From Lepidostoma basale (taxonomy: Eukaryota; Arthropoda; Insecta; Trichoptera; Lepidostomatidae): DNA of 64,000 bases. Every line of letters begins with the position of its first letter. Position 1 is the first letter of the stretch. A program made the position numbers and the translations under genes. The notes under the pieces are model-generated. The model was not told the DNA's origin. It saw only the letters and a list, made by a program, of their open reading frames with translations, and ran no database searches. The stretch lies in the NCBI GenBank assembly GCA_022606425.2, contig JAHDVF020001324.1, positions 310,001 through 374,000 on the forward strand, read 5' to 3'. This document shows, one piece after another, positions 22,480 to 33,967 of the stretch.

Positions 22480-22910
22480 TCGTGTTAGTGAATTTTCAAG
22501 GCAGTCAAGAAAGCCGTGTCGCCGTCTCCACAGAGTAGCAATCTTGATACAGCAGACCATCACAGCGTCATCAAACAAAACTAGTGTTCATTCATCCGCC
22601 AAAATTGTTTCCATTCACATCCCTTTGATCGCGGGATTGGGACAATTATCATTTCATCACAATTCATCAGCGGCTGAGATAATAAAAACTCCCGCGTTGC
22701 CGCTCACTGAATAAATTTTTCTGCGGAACATCTGTCAACGGCTGGAGCTACGAAAATAATCACACCGGACCGAGGGAAATCGTTCCCCAGCGTAAGCGGG
22801 TTTCCTCTTCCTTATGCAGTTTTATTAAGTGACATGTAAACAGAGTAAACCTTTCGCGGTCGCGATAGGCGTGGGATTCAAATACCAGTAGTAGCACGGC
22901 GCCAAATTAT
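22480..22910. promoter_or_regulatory. Unique island, candidate enhancer
   Basis: About 430 bp of GC-balanced unique sequence with CTTTGATCGCG at 22623-22633 and Sox-like ATTGTT/ACAAT words (aaattgtttcc, gggacaattatc, cacaattc). It is a good candidate for a conserved regulatory element in a SoxD upstream intron. Confidence 0.28.
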
Positions 22911-23069
22911 TGCAAGTTCAGTAACATAACAATTCGTTGATATTTTTTGCAAGATATGAAACGAAATGCGAGTCAGGATAAACACTCAATTATGATGTCA
23001 AAAGAATAAATTCTTATTTCCCCTTAATTAAACCGAAGGAAAATATGGTATAGGTATAGGTGAGTAACT

Positions 23070-23645
23070 ATCCAACTAACCACCACGCAGTCTCTCCGAA
23101 GGGGTACGCATAAATAATGAACTGCCATACTTTTCTTTCCTGACATATTTCTCTCGTTTCCTCAACATTCATATCTCGTCGATATCTCTGACTCCTCACG
23201 TGACATGTGATGGATAGCTAATCTATCGCCAATTTATTGACACGTAAATTCTACACCAGACCAAAGACAGTGTGACATCACACTTCCCTCGCCGGGAATC
23301 GAACCCGGAATCTTCAGGGTGGCAGTCAATGCAATTACCACTCGGCCACGAAGGTCATCATTTCTCTGACTCCTCACGTAGCCGACATTCAATATTTGAT
23401 TTATTTGATCGTGTCACGTTTTTCTCGGTCTTCCTCTATTTATAGTTCCATTTACATCGTTAACATATACTTTTTACCATTCTTTCTTCAATCATTCTTT
23501 CCATGTGTCCAAACCATCTTAATGATCCTTTCATTATTTTGTTCATAACACCATCATTCACACAGCATTCACTTCTTTTATTTTCATTCGACACTCTATC
23601 ATACACAGAGGATCCACATATTCGTCTAAGAGATCTCACAGATGA
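23070..23645 (-). mobile_element. RTE-TTAG LINE 3' end, split by a SINE
   Basis: Reverse-strand copy from accaccacgcagtctctccg to the RSLRR.CGSSVYDRV region, interrupted at 23202-23362 by a tRNA-derived SINE with an exact 17-bp target duplication. Confidence 0.88.
23202..23362 (-). mobile_element. tRNA-derived SINE with target-site duplication
   Basis: Flanked by exact direct repeats TCTCTGACTCCTCACGT at 23185-23201 and 23363-23379. The head is at the right with gaatcgaacccggaatc and the cactcggccacgaaggtc A-box region. The duplication shows that the insertion followed the LINE copy. Confidence 0.9.
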
Positions 23646-23663
23646 GTATTATCCACAAAATGG

Positions 23664-23800
23664 ACGAACTTCGTAGCAGAGTGATAAGAGCTATGACTGT
23701 CAAACCGAAGGTCCCGGGATCGGTTCCTGGTTATGGCAGTGTAATTACACTGCCACAACCAGGAACCGATAAGTTATATAAATAAATTGTATACAGTAAT
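23664..23800 (+). mobile_element. tRNA-derived SINE with internal palindrome
   Basis: The head gaacttcgtagcagagtg leads into ggtcccgggatcggttcc. Positions 23718-23743 and 23744-23769 form a 52-bp inverted repeat without spacer (one mismatch). The end gtatacagtaatt is shared with other copies. Confidence 0.7.
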
Positions 23801-24114
23801 TTTGAAATTTGTGCGCCGAAGAAAGACCGAAACATGTTTGCAAATGAAAAAATAGTGCGTTGTGAAAACACAAAGTGTTTTTCTATTTATTAAAAACTGA
23901 TTTAATATGTTTTTGATTATCTATGTAAAAAATATGTGTTTCTTGAACTATGTTTTAAAATTTCATTTGTGAATCGTTTAAAAATAATTATTCACTTTAA
24001 AAGATTATCCATATTATTTTAGAACAACAGAAACTTTTTTTATTTATATCACATTAATCAATTAAGGGCAAGGAAAGCCGATAAAAACATTACACGAACA
24101 ATTAAATATAATAA

Positions 24115-24805
24115 TGTATTTGGAGCAAGTAGTTGAATTCGTGTATTTAGGTAGTATGTTTACAAGAGATGGGCGAGTGCAGAGGGATATTGAAAGAAGG
24201 GTTGGGCAGGCACAAAGTGAATGGTGCACTTAAAGTTGTCATCGCAAACAAAAACCTACTCAAAAAAGCTAGAATGGCAGTGCACAATGGTGTTCTTCTA
24301 CCGATCCTTTATTGACACGTGTATGGATGCGAAGCATGGAACTGTCAAAAGAAGGATGAAAGTAGAATAAATGCAGTAGAAATGAGACCTCTTAGACGAA
24401 TGTGTGGATACTCTGTGTATGATAGAGTGGCGAATGAAAATATAAGAAGTGAATGCGGTGCGAATGATGGTGTCATGAACAAAATAATGAAAGGATCATT
24501 AAGATGGTTTGGTCATATGGAAAGAATGAATGAAGAAAGAATGGTAAAAAAAGTATATGTTAATGATGTGAATGGAACCAGAAATAGAGGAAGACCGAGG
24601 AAAACGTGGCACGATCAAATAAATCAAAAATATTGAATGTCGGCCATGTGAGGAGTCAGAGAAATCGACGCGCGTGCATGACACGATGTATGAATGTTGA
24701 GGAAGCGAGGGAAATATGTCAGGAAAGAAAGGTGTGGCAGTCCATTCTTTCTGCCTACCCCTTCGGGGAGACGGTGTGTTGGTTAGTTAGTTAGTTAGTT
24801 ATGTA
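24115..24805 (+). mobile_element. RTE-TTAG LINE 3' end, longest copy
   Basis: It starts further upstream than the others, in the VVEFVYLGSMFTRDGRVQRD region. A 105-codon open piece at 24319-24636 carries [34 protein letters not shown] and [16 protein letters not shown]. It ends ccccttcggggagacggtgtg plus (TTAG)n. Frameshifts make it inactive. Confidence 0.9.
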
Positions 24806-24809
24806 TTTA

Positions 24810-25560
24810 AAAGGATTATCGTCATTGCATTTTAGCAGACTTTTTCTACTAACGTAATCGTAAACAACGTAACTTTGATCTCTACAGGTATCGTAACATC
24901 GCTACCTCTCAAATTATCCAAACGAAACCAGGAGTTAATCAAAATAATAAATTCGGATATTTTGGTTTCTTTGTGAGCAATTCAGATTATTTATTTTACC
25001 CAGAAGAGCACGTAGATTATTCTTTAACTCTTCCGCGGCTCGTAACTTAAGCGCTCCCTAAATGATCGAGTAGAATCAACAAATTCTTTCGACCGGTAAA
25101 GTAGCGGCCTGTTCTTGTGGAATAACTGTTGTTTTCAAACTTAGAATAGATGTATTTATCATTCAAAGTTTACGGCCAATCAAAGACCAGCAGAGTAAGC
25201 ATTCGAAGCATTTAAATCTGTCAGAGTGGCTTCTTTTTACGTTTATGAAAATATCTGTGTTATCTATGGTTGCGTTTTCGAATTTGGAACTCCGGCTCCC
25301 GCCACGGCAAACAATAAACAAACGGGCATCAAAAGAACATCCCCGTTTTTTAATAATAAGTAAATGAAGGACAAAAAGCTCAAAACAATCGCAGAGTAAA
25401 TAAATGGGGTACGAAGTAATGGAATATATAAACAGTGTGTAGGTAGGTACCTGCCTTTAGTCTAAAGTACTTGTTTACATTGAATGATATTCGCAGTGAA
25501 TTAATCAACATGATATGTAGGTAGGTACCTAGTTTATGTCTCAATATAAAGCAAAAAGTT
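24810..25560. other. Unique stretch, no gene recognised
   Basis: Repeat-free sequence with a GC-richer centre (about 25010-25330, including ccaatcaaagaccag). It may hold regulatory DNA. No exon with family resemblance was seen. Confidence 0.3.
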
Positions 25561-25564
25561 ACAT

Positions 25565-25890
25565 TTAAAAGTAAAGAGAAAAATAACTATATGAAGACTC
25601 TCCGATCCGTTGCGGGAACGACACTCCGAGACAGAATAAGAAATTCTGAAATAAGAAAGATCTGCAATGTAGAAGATGTCGTGCGATGGGGAAGACTGAG
25701 AAGACGCTACTGGAGAGATCATGTGGACAGAGCATGTTCTGAAAGAGTGATAAATATAACCGCAAATAAAGTAAGAACAGGAAATCGATCAGGAAGACCA
25801 CCTAAAAGATGGCGAGACAGTTGGACATCTGCATCCCAGGAACAGGCTCCGAGAAATAACAGGACACAGTCCTAAATAAAGCAGAAGAAA
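25565..25890 (+). mobile_element. RTE-type LINE C-terminal fragment, third family
   Basis: A 94-codon open piece: MKTLRSVAGTTLRDRIRN, RRRYWRDHVDRACSERV, SGRPPKRWRDSW, then stop and an aagaagaag end. Same family as 60062-60358, 59507-60060 and 43255-43505. Confidence 0.8.
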
Positions 25891-26019
25891 AAGAAGAAGA
25901 AGTTAAAATATTACAACATAAAAACTGTTGTGTGTGGGAAGCATCAACAACAACAAACCAAAAAAATTCTGTAATGCTTTAGATATGTTTCAAATAAATA
26001 AATGAAATAAATTAAAAAA

Positions 26020-26135
26020 ATTAAATCACGCCGTTTCCCGAAAAGGTGGGCAGAGAGAATAAACCGCCACAATATTCTATCCTGACACACCTCTCTAGAT
26101 TCTTGTACATTCATACAGCGATCCATAAACATATG
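26020..26135 (-). mobile_element. RTE-TTAG tail fragment, subfamily B
   Basis: Reverse-strand tcacgccgtttcccgaaaag and ctctagattcttgtacattc. Confidence 0.6.
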
Positions 26136-26139
26136 TTAA

Positions 26140-27945
26140 TCTACAAGAACATATGATATATTTTATATACATGGATCATCACTACTATACAACATTTAGT
26201 AATATTGAAAAAAGGCGCCAAAACTTCATAAAATACCCTTTCATTACATTTTTAACAAACTTGTCTACCTCAAACAGAGGGGAGATCGAGACAAATGACA
26301 CCGCGAGGGAAAAACGTAAAAAAAATAAGCCAACAACGAACCGAATCTAATGTACTTTGGTCAACAAACCATGCTCCACTGGGTTTTGAATTGTAAATGT
26401 CGTATGCCCTGCAGTCAAAGCGAACTTTTGAACTAAACGAACGGATAATGTCAACTGGATTTTTTTTTTACTTTTTCGTCTCTTATAATGTAAAAATATT
26501 GCGCTTTGAAAATATGACGTTTGTGATGCGCTTTTAAATTTAGATTGCCGTTCCATTTATAAGTGTAACGCATTATGCCAATGATTATACCGGTTACATT
26601 TCAATTTATTAAAGAAATTCTATTTGACTCTAGATTTTCAGATTTCCTTTCGATCCTAGGCACAACTCGACTCCTTCTCTATAATTTTGTCATGTTATTT
26701 CATTTAACATTTAAAACTAAAACTATTTTAAATTATTGTATAAGTAACTATAATGAAAAATGTGTGTACAATTTAACTTTATTAGCAATTTGTTTTACAT
26801 AAATAATAATAATATAAATATTTATACTTATAAATTAAATATTTTACCTTTTTTTCCCCTAGAATATTGAAGTTCATCATCATTTTATCAGAAAATGTGG
26901 TCGATATAATATAAAAGCTTTATTCTGCTTATAAATTGTATTTTTAGACTAGTTCACACATCGTTTTATATTATAAAATACGAAATAATCCATTGTTATG
27001 GCGAAATCACTTTGATATTTCAACATTATTAACTGTTTAAATAAAACTCTGTTATAAAAATCATAATTGATTATATTTTGTGGCGAGCATAAAGCGATTT
27101 ATAAAATGAATCACATTTTTTATTAAAATACTATTTTGTTCATTTTACAGTGAAATTATAAAAAAATATGATTTTCTCGTAATTATGAATTTCTACAATT
27201 TAATCTTATGGGTAATTTTCAGTGTGCGTTTACGCCCAATCTTGAAATAGATCCACATTATAAAAGAGAAAAAAATAATTAAAAAATATTTAATAACACA
27301 GATAGTTAATTTCAAGATTATAGTTAGAGAAACAAAAATTGGTTATTTGCAAATAAACAAAAAAACCTTTGGAAATGTGGGGAATACGGTAGTTCAGATT
27401 AGTGGCTTCAGATGGAATAATAGATGAGCGAGGGGATGTTTATGGGGCTAGACGGGGGTGTTTTATTTTCACTAAAAGGGGGTGGAAAGGGGTAAAGTGG
27501 ATGCATGGGGTGAAAGGTTAATGCGCCGTATGAAATTCGATTATTGAAAATTATGCCGAATGCATCTGTTTTTATTTCTGTTATTAATTATTCAAGTGGA
27601 TTAACCAGAATTATTCGCAGTTGCATAATTACAACAAGGAAAAATTATGTAATATAAACATTGTTAATTAATTTACAAATTAATTTAAAAGGCGTCTTAT
27701 TTCATTGATATCATAAAACATTTCACGGTTCTAATAATACGTAAATGGAATTTTTTGTTTTTTCGATGTCTACTGACGACATATCATCAAATTCTCTCTT
27801 AAATATTGCCAAACACTTAGTTTTATATCTAGGTGAATGTGAGTTCAATACAGAGTGAAAATATTTTTAAAAAAAATTTATAATAAGGTACAAAAAAATA
27901 ATATAAAATTAAATATCCTAGGAAACTGCAAAAATACTTTAGTCA
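26140..27945. other. Unique AT-rich stretch, no gene recognised
   Basis: Repeat-free. Open frames at 26347-26556 (minus) and 26575-26802 (plus) have no recognisable family. A G-rich patch at about 27365-27540 (gggctagacgggggtg, aaagggggtggaaagggg) is the only compositional oddity. Confidence 0.45.
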
Positions 27946-27949
27946 CTTA

Positions 27950-28145
27950 ATGAAAGGAGAAAAATACCAATTCAGGAGATAATACAGGGAAAATACCAGA
28001 AAGTAGGGGACCAGGTCGGAGAAAAATATCTTGGTTGCACAATTTAAGACAATGGTTCAGAAGCAGAACCACATTGCAGTTAAGGCCCGCTATCAACAAG
28101 GTGGAAATAGCCCTGATTCCAAGTAAGCTAAAATTATAGAACAAT
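27950..28145 (+). mobile_element. LINE C-terminal fragment
   Basis: Read as GPGRRKISWLHNLRQWF, RSRTTLQLRPAINKVEIALI and PSKLK, the terminal segment of an RTE/L1-like ORF common in moths. Frameshifted upstream. Confidence 0.6.
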
Positions 28146-28149
28146 TATA

Positions 28150-28395
28150 TTATATAGCGCCATTTTATTTAGATATTTACTTTAAAGGAGCTTGCCATCT
28201 TGAAAACTCTTTTTAAAACTTCCTGGAATATTTTTCAAGAGTGTTCCTGAAATCTCTCGCGCTGCCTTGACTTCAGATGTGCTGTGTTCCACACATATAT
28301 TCGTCCGATTATGCCCATGATCGATTTTACTTCTGAATCAGAGATCAAGCGTTTTATCGGACATATTTCATGACTCACAAAAATTTTAATGTATG
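28150..28395 (-). mobile_element. CR1/L2-like LINE 3' end, decayed
   Basis: On the reverse strand it resembles the end of the neighbouring copy (tatagcgccattttatttag at the tail, then cttgaaaactctttttaaaac). Confidence 0.5.
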
Positions 28396-28397
28396 AT

Positions 28398-28900
28398 GAT
28401 GATGATTTATATAGCGCCATTCTTGTCGAGATTCACTTCAAGGGCGCTCAACGTCCGGAAAGCTTCTCTTAAAAAGAAAAGTTTTAAGAGAGCTTCTGAA
28501 CACTCCTTCGTCGTCTTGATTGCGGATATTGTAGGGCAGCCTGTTCCACGCCGTCGGTCCCGCGATGCCAAAAGCGCGATCTGCGAAGTTTGAAGCTCCT
28601 TGGCGCCGCGGGACGAGAAGTTTGTGTGTTGCTTCTTCCTTCGAGGATCGTAGAGTTGACTGCCGAGGGTTCAAATCTATCAGCTTGCAAAGTTCTGTGA
28701 GGTAGTGGGGCGCTCGTCCATGTAAGGCCTTGTGAACAAGTAGACACAGTTTATAATCGATTCGCTCAGGTAACCTTAGCCAGTAAAGTCGATAAAGCAT
28801 TGAGGTTTTATGGGTGAATTTTGATGCACCAAAAATTAATCTTGCTGCAGCATTCATAATGGATTGCAGTCTATCCAGTTGCTTAATGTAATTATGTAAA
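28398..28900 (-). mobile_element. CR1/L2-like LINE 3' end, well preserved
   Basis: A 139-codon open piece on the reverse strand: MNAAARLIFGASKFTHKTSM, YKLCLLVHKALHGRAPHYL, FADRAFGIAGPTAWNRLPYN, KTFLFKRSFPD. Typical C-terminal end of a CR1/L2-group reverse-transcriptase ORF; the rest of the element is missing. The tail carries a short (ATG)n. Confidence 0.88.
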
Positions 28901-28904
28901 CTGC

Positions 28905-29660
28905 AATAATTATTTTTTAAATGTTATATTTTCTGAAACGAAATTTTAATAGTGCCAAGAAACAAAAACGCAAAGAATTTCGATTCTCCAGTTTTTATGA
29001 CACAAAATAATTATCATTTTAAATATAAAACGCAATATTTCTCTACAAAATCTGGAGTTTAATATGACTGATGACAATAAAAAATAGCATCAACGAAACC
29101 TGTATAAAAAAAATTAAGACACGGTGAACCAAAAAAATCACATGTAAACGAATCAAAAATAACGCAGTGATTTACATACATAAAATAATTTATCAAACAT
29201 GTAAATGGGTTGTGTCGTCCTGATAGCACGAGACGGATGGATCCGCAAATAGATGCGGTCCTATTTTAACAGCTTCAAGATCTCGAAACAGCTGATGAGA
29301 TGGCAGGGTTGGATTAAGCATTTGGCGTAAAGTGTGCGGTTTATACATATCGGTGCAATTCCAGGCTCAAAATTTCAACCTAAAATAACAAACACAACAA
29401 AATATTTACTTCAACGTTAATTTTATCAATTACTTTCGTTCTTTGCTGTCATTCTTTGAAATTTATGTTAACACTGTTTTTTTTCACTTTATGAGCTTCC
29501 ACACATTAAAATGAAAATATATATTATGATACTTTTTTCTTAAATAAAATTCAATTATTTTTGTTTTTTTGAACGTAATGTGTTTTTTATGAAAATAAAC
29601 GTCTAAATACTGCAATTAAAAAAAGACAGTTTACTACAATATTTCAATATAATTATACAA
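28905..29660. other. Unique AT-rich stretch, nothing recognised
   Basis: No repeat match, no open frame of interest. A slightly GC-richer part lies at about 29210-29340. Confidence 0.4.
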
Positions 29661-29664
29661 TATA

Positions 29665-29990
29665 TAATTTGGTGTTATGAATAAAATAGTGAAAGGATCT
29701 TTAAGCTGATTTGGACACATAGAAAGAATGAATGAAGAAAGAATGGTAAAAAAGTATATGTTAACGATGCAAATGGAACTAGAAATAGAGGAAGACCGAT
29801 GAAAACGTGGCACGATCAAATAAATCAAATATTGAATATCGGCCACGTGAGGAGTCATGAGTACATGACACGAAGTATGAATGTTGAGGAAGCGAGAGAA
29901 ATCTGTCAGGAAAGAAAAGTGTGGCATTCCATTATTTCTGCCTATCCCTTCGGGGAGACGGCGTGATGATTAGTTAGTTAGTTTAGTCAG
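29665..29990 (+). mobile_element. RTE-TTAG LINE 3' end
   Basis: Starts in VMNKIVKGSL, continues to [18 protein letters not shown] and ends cccttcggggagacggcgtg with (TTAG)n. Short deletions present. Confidence 0.85.
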
Positions 29991-30027
29991 TTTAATTATT
30001 TTTATTACAGAATATTTTTTTTTTCAA

Positions 30028-30240
30028 TATCTCTAACTAACTAACTAACCACCACGCCTTCTCCCCGAAAGTGTAGGCAGAAATAATGGACTGCCCCACA
30101 CTTTAACCGATGCGGCACTCCATCCTTCTCTTTTCGCCCCCACGAGAGACGCGGTGTGATGGGTTGCGAACCTCATCGCCAACAATAAGCATCTCCCGCG
30201 CACACTTCGATCGTCCCAAGCCCATATGTCGATTTTTAAT
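30028..30240 (-). mobile_element. SINE-like element with RTE-TTAG tail
   Basis: Left (AACT)n and caccacgccttctccccgaaag form the tail. Then come ccgatgcggcactccatcct and tgatgggttgcgaacctcat, which define this element in five other places. The far 5' part is lost. Confidence 0.8.
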
Positions 30241-30609
30241 AATGTATACTTTTTCATATAAAGCACTCACATGAATTAAAAACAGAAATTTTACGAAACC
30301 GTGCACTTTTATATCCGATAAATTACTCCACCATTTTTGCATTTCGACTAATTCTCATATAGGAGTCGTCCAGCTCTGCCAAGGATGCTGGTATTTGAGG
30401 AATCTGTCTCTTTTCGTATCTCGAATGATCACCTAGGCGTATGTGGTGCGAGTTCGGAGATTTACGTGGAGCTTTGCATATCACTGTGATTAATTCCGAA
30501 CCTTACGGTCTGTCATAATTCTGGGGAGGTTCAAATTTGTATTCACGTCCAATACAGTATTTAACTTTTTTTTTTAATTATAAACATATTACTTTTTGTT
30601 TTTTTTTAT

Positions 30610-30752
30610 GTATACAAACACTTGTAGACAAATACTGGATTTTACCCATTGCGGGTTAATCAATTTTAAGGATTAATTGTATTCTAATAGACATATTGAT
30701 AATTACATCTAATCTTAATAGATGGCGCTAGTGTAGATTGACCTAAAAAATG
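30610..30752 (+). mobile_element. Element M, 5' part only
   Basis: acttgtagacaaatactgga, ttgcgggttaatcaa and tagatggcgctagtgtagat match the start of the 59-kb copy. Confidence 0.65.
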
Positions 30753-30789
30753 GGAAGTGTTTCTCAACATAGTAGCTTCTTTCAGCATC

Positions 30790-31020
30790 TTTCAACCTTC
30801 GTGGCTGAGTGGTAAGAGCTCCGACTTCCATTCTCAAGGTCCCGGGTTCGATTCCCGGCGATGGCAGTGTGATTGTCACACAGTTATTGGTCTGGTGAAG
30901 AATTCACGTGACAATAAAATGGCGGTAGATTGGCAACCTATCACATGTCATGAGAATCAATATAATAGCTCAAATAAATTGTATACAGTAATTGGGTTCA
31001 AACGACCTGTATACAAGGAG
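30790..31020 (+). mobile_element. tRNA-derived SINE, near full length
   Basis: A box cgtggctgagtgg, B box gggttcgattcccgg, body gtgacaataaaatggcgg, tail segment gtatacagtaattgggttc. The head-to-tail order matches the other copies. Confidence 0.85.
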
Positions 31021-31027
31021 AAAAAAT

Positions 31028-31206
31028 AATAATAAAATTGTCAGACGTGGTGGGCGTAAGAAGGGCGAAATGAAGAATGTTGTTAACATAAAGCGATCGC
31101 TTAACTCAACCAATGACAAGTCATAAGTCCTGTAAACGCCTCGACCACCATATTCTGTTTCCAAAAACAATTTACATCTTCGTCTCTATTGAGATACAAT
31201 TAATCC
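31028..31206 (+). mobile_element. Element M, 3' part
   Basis: It carries gcgatcgcttaactcaacc, the core dyad (with acaagtcataagtcctgt) and ends tcgtctctattgagatacaa. Confidence 0.7.
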
Positions 31207-31389
31207 TTAACATAATACTTTATTTATCTTTAAACTAAACCCGTTTCAAACTTGAGACTAAAGCTGACAAAAAGCAACCAGATTTTTCCGAGTTGTGCAA
31301 AGAAATTTGTTTTTGTCACATTAAACTGATTTTCATCCTTATAACAAATGTATTTTGGTAGTAATATATTTAAAAATATATATTTAATT

Positions 31390-31594
31390 TAATAATTAAA
31401 TAAAACGATGTTTTTTAACTACTTCCACTTTTGTCTTTATTTAGACAGCGACCGGTTTCGCCAGGCTCGCTGGCATCGACAGACTGGACAGACAGACCAG
31501 TCTGTCGATGCCAGCGAGCCTGGCGAAACCGGTCGCTGTCTAAATAAAGACAAAAGTGGAAGTAGTTAAAAAACATCGTTTTATTTAATTATTA
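31390..31594. mobile_element. Perfect 98-bp palindromic element with hammerhead-like modules
   Basis: Arms 31390-31487 and 31497-31594 are exact inverted copies around a 9-base spacer. Each arm contains tcgatgccagcgagcctggc followed by gaaaccggtcgctgtc. Single or decayed relatives lie at 6532-6665 and 35758-35885. Confidence 0.9.
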
Positions 31595-31619
31595 TTTAAA
31601 ATGAACTTCCATCAAGAGA

Positions 31620-32285
31620 TTTCAGTAAAATCATTTGATTATATTTAATTTATTTATCATTCCCGCAATTAGGAGTAGGTACCCGAGTTTAAGTTTTTTT
31701 CTTGAAATGGTATACAGGAAAAACTAATTGGGAACCACTGACCTAGAATATAAAGTGAAAACTATGTTTTTGAACCCTTAATGTTTGAACCACCCCAAAT
31801 TCTCCAAATATTATTATGAGTGAACATTACAGTTCCGATGGGACTTGTACTGGAATTCGTGTCAGTTTCCCCGCGGGAGAGTGTATTTAGATATTCAGAT
31901 TCATACTTGAGGATGTTTAAAAAATTCGGGGGAATTTACGAGAAAATGACTAATTTGTTCTGTCACCATCACACTAGAGAAGAAAACGAAAGATAAATCT
32001 TACCACACTTAAAAAAAGTTATCTTTTGATAAGGTTGATTAATAGCATCTTTATAATATCTAACACACTAGTCATGATCAGAAGCAAGACAGGGCTGCAT
32101 GCAGGAGCTGACTGAGGGCATTGCTCCAGAATACTCCTCATCCCAGCAAACCCTGCTTATAATTAAATAAACATTTTTATTTTATAGTAAAAAATAATAT
32201 TTACTCATTTTCGCTTTGTGATGTGAATTCACATTTGAATGACTTCTGAAAAACATTGTATTTTCACAATACTTAATTACACATT
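31620..32285. other. Unique stretch, no gene recognised
   Basis: AT-rich sequence without repeats or convincing open frames. Confidence 0.4.
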
Positions 32286-32289
32286 GTAC

Positions 32290-33045
32290 TTCTTAGCAAC
32301 GACCTGGAAGAACTAAGTATCATGATTAAAGATCTCCATGACGCTTCCCTGAGGTTTGGGTTAGAAATGAACCACAACAAAACCAAAATCAGGAGTCCGT
32401 CCAACAGAAATATAAAAATTGATGACAAAATAATTTAAAATATTGAACAATACATCTACCTCAGACATAAGTTAAAAATGGGAAAAGAAAATCAGTTGTC
32501 AGAAATACCCAGAAGAATTGGACTTGGTTGGGCAGCCATCGGAAAGCTCAGTCATATAATGTGAATCAAGGATATCCCCATTCATTTAAAAAGGAAAACC
32601 TACGAAGCATGCATCTTGCCTGTGATGACATATGGTTTGGAAACAATGTTCCTGACCATAAATACTGTCCACAAATTGAAATGCGCGCAACGATCCATGG
32701 AGCGGAAATGTTAGGCATAAGTCTGAGTGATAGAATTACAAATACAGAAATCAGACGCCGAACAAAAGTCGCTGATATCATGGATCGGATCGCAAAATTA
32801 AAATGGCAATGGGCAGGACACGTAGCCAGAGATAGCCAAGTTCAAGATGGACTCCCAAAGTCTTAAAGTGGAGGCCATGGGAAAACAAAGAGGGTGTCGG
32901 TCGGCCACAGAAGAGATGGGCCGACGATATTGTTGTGGTCGCCGGGAAAAATGGATTGAAGCGGCACAGGATAGAGAAAAATGGAGACAGATGGAAGAGG
33001 CCTACATCCAGCAGTAGAGGGAAGGCTAGGAAGAAGAAGAAGAAT
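32290..33045 (+). mobile_element. RTE-type LINE fragment (C-terminal third of the RT ORF)
   Basis: Frames in turn give LEELSIMIKDLHDASLRFGL, EMNHNKTKI, RKTYEACILPVMTYGLET, RTKVADIMDRIAKLKWQW, AGHVARDS and VGRPQKRWADDIVVVAGK. This is a standard reverse-transcriptase end, disrupted by several frameshifts and stops. The end is aagaagaagaag. Confidence 0.85.
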
Positions 33046-33159
33046 TACGCTATTTTCTGACACTTAACCAATTAAATTAATTTTAGATAAACTTAACCAA
33101 TTAAATTAATTTTAGATAGACGTTAATACTGTGAAATTCCATAATGACGAATTTTTATG

Positions 33160-33260
33160 AGTTTATATCATTCTTCCGATGATGCATGTATAAAGCATTC
33201 GAAACATGTCAAGAAAAATAAACTCAATGTGGAAAAAACAGTATTTGAATATAAAAAAAA
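33160..33260 (+). mobile_element. Hammerhead-like module copy with shared 3' flank
   Basis: ccgatgatgcatgtataaag, cattcgaaacatgtcaag, then aaataaactcaatgtgg and aaaaacagtat. The right part matches about 486-530 (aaacatgtcaagagaaataa). Confidence 0.5.
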
Positions 33261-33264
33261 AAAT

Positions 33265-33960
33265 TGTCATTAAAATTAACATAATCAGCCTTTTTTGCTT
33301 CAAAAAGATTAATCCATGAATAGTAATGTTTTTACCAATATCTTAACCTTTCCTTCCAATACTGTGAGGCTAGAAGATGCTACTTCTAATAACTTAAATA
33401 TAGCTAAAGATCTATTTAATATACAGTCAAGAATTGTTGGTAATCCTTGGTTATCTATTTACGCGTCGATTTTTATATTTATGTATAAAACTAATACAGT
33501 TTGGATACAGTATAAGTATTTGATTTAAAATCTGAGATCAATTACAATCAATACAATAAAAAAAAACAGTGTATCGCAATTTTGCGCCACACGCGCACCT
33601 TTTACTTCTCACTCTCACTCTTTATTTTCGCAAGTGCAATGAAGATATATTTATATTTTTTTCTAAATTAAAGTTATTGCTGACGTATGACCTACCGTCA
33701 AAATTACCGTATATACTGTTAATTAAAACACAGTCAATTGAATCCATTAGCTAATATTTTTTTTTTTTTATGCTAAAAATATGATTAGTAATAAATATAT
33801 AATAAAACTCAATCCTTTTAGATTTTATCATTAATATTATACTTACATAAAACATTTGAAATCACTAAAGTATAATAATACGTAAAATAATATATAAAAA
33901 TTGTTGTGAAATAGTCGAATTAAATTTATTATTTTATAAAATATATAAATTTACTAATAC
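33265..33960. other. Unique AT-rich stretch, nothing recognised
   Basis: Short open frames at 33316-33528 and 33569-33754 have no family resemblance. The word ttattgctgacgtatg at about 33675 recurs near 14993. Confidence 0.4.
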
Positions 33961-33967
33961 AAACCAA

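Noticed and set aside
30790..30870. True tRNA gene
   Set aside because: A and B boxes are present, but no cloverleaf with an acceptor stem and anticodon arm can be traced and the block recurs many times as a SINE head.
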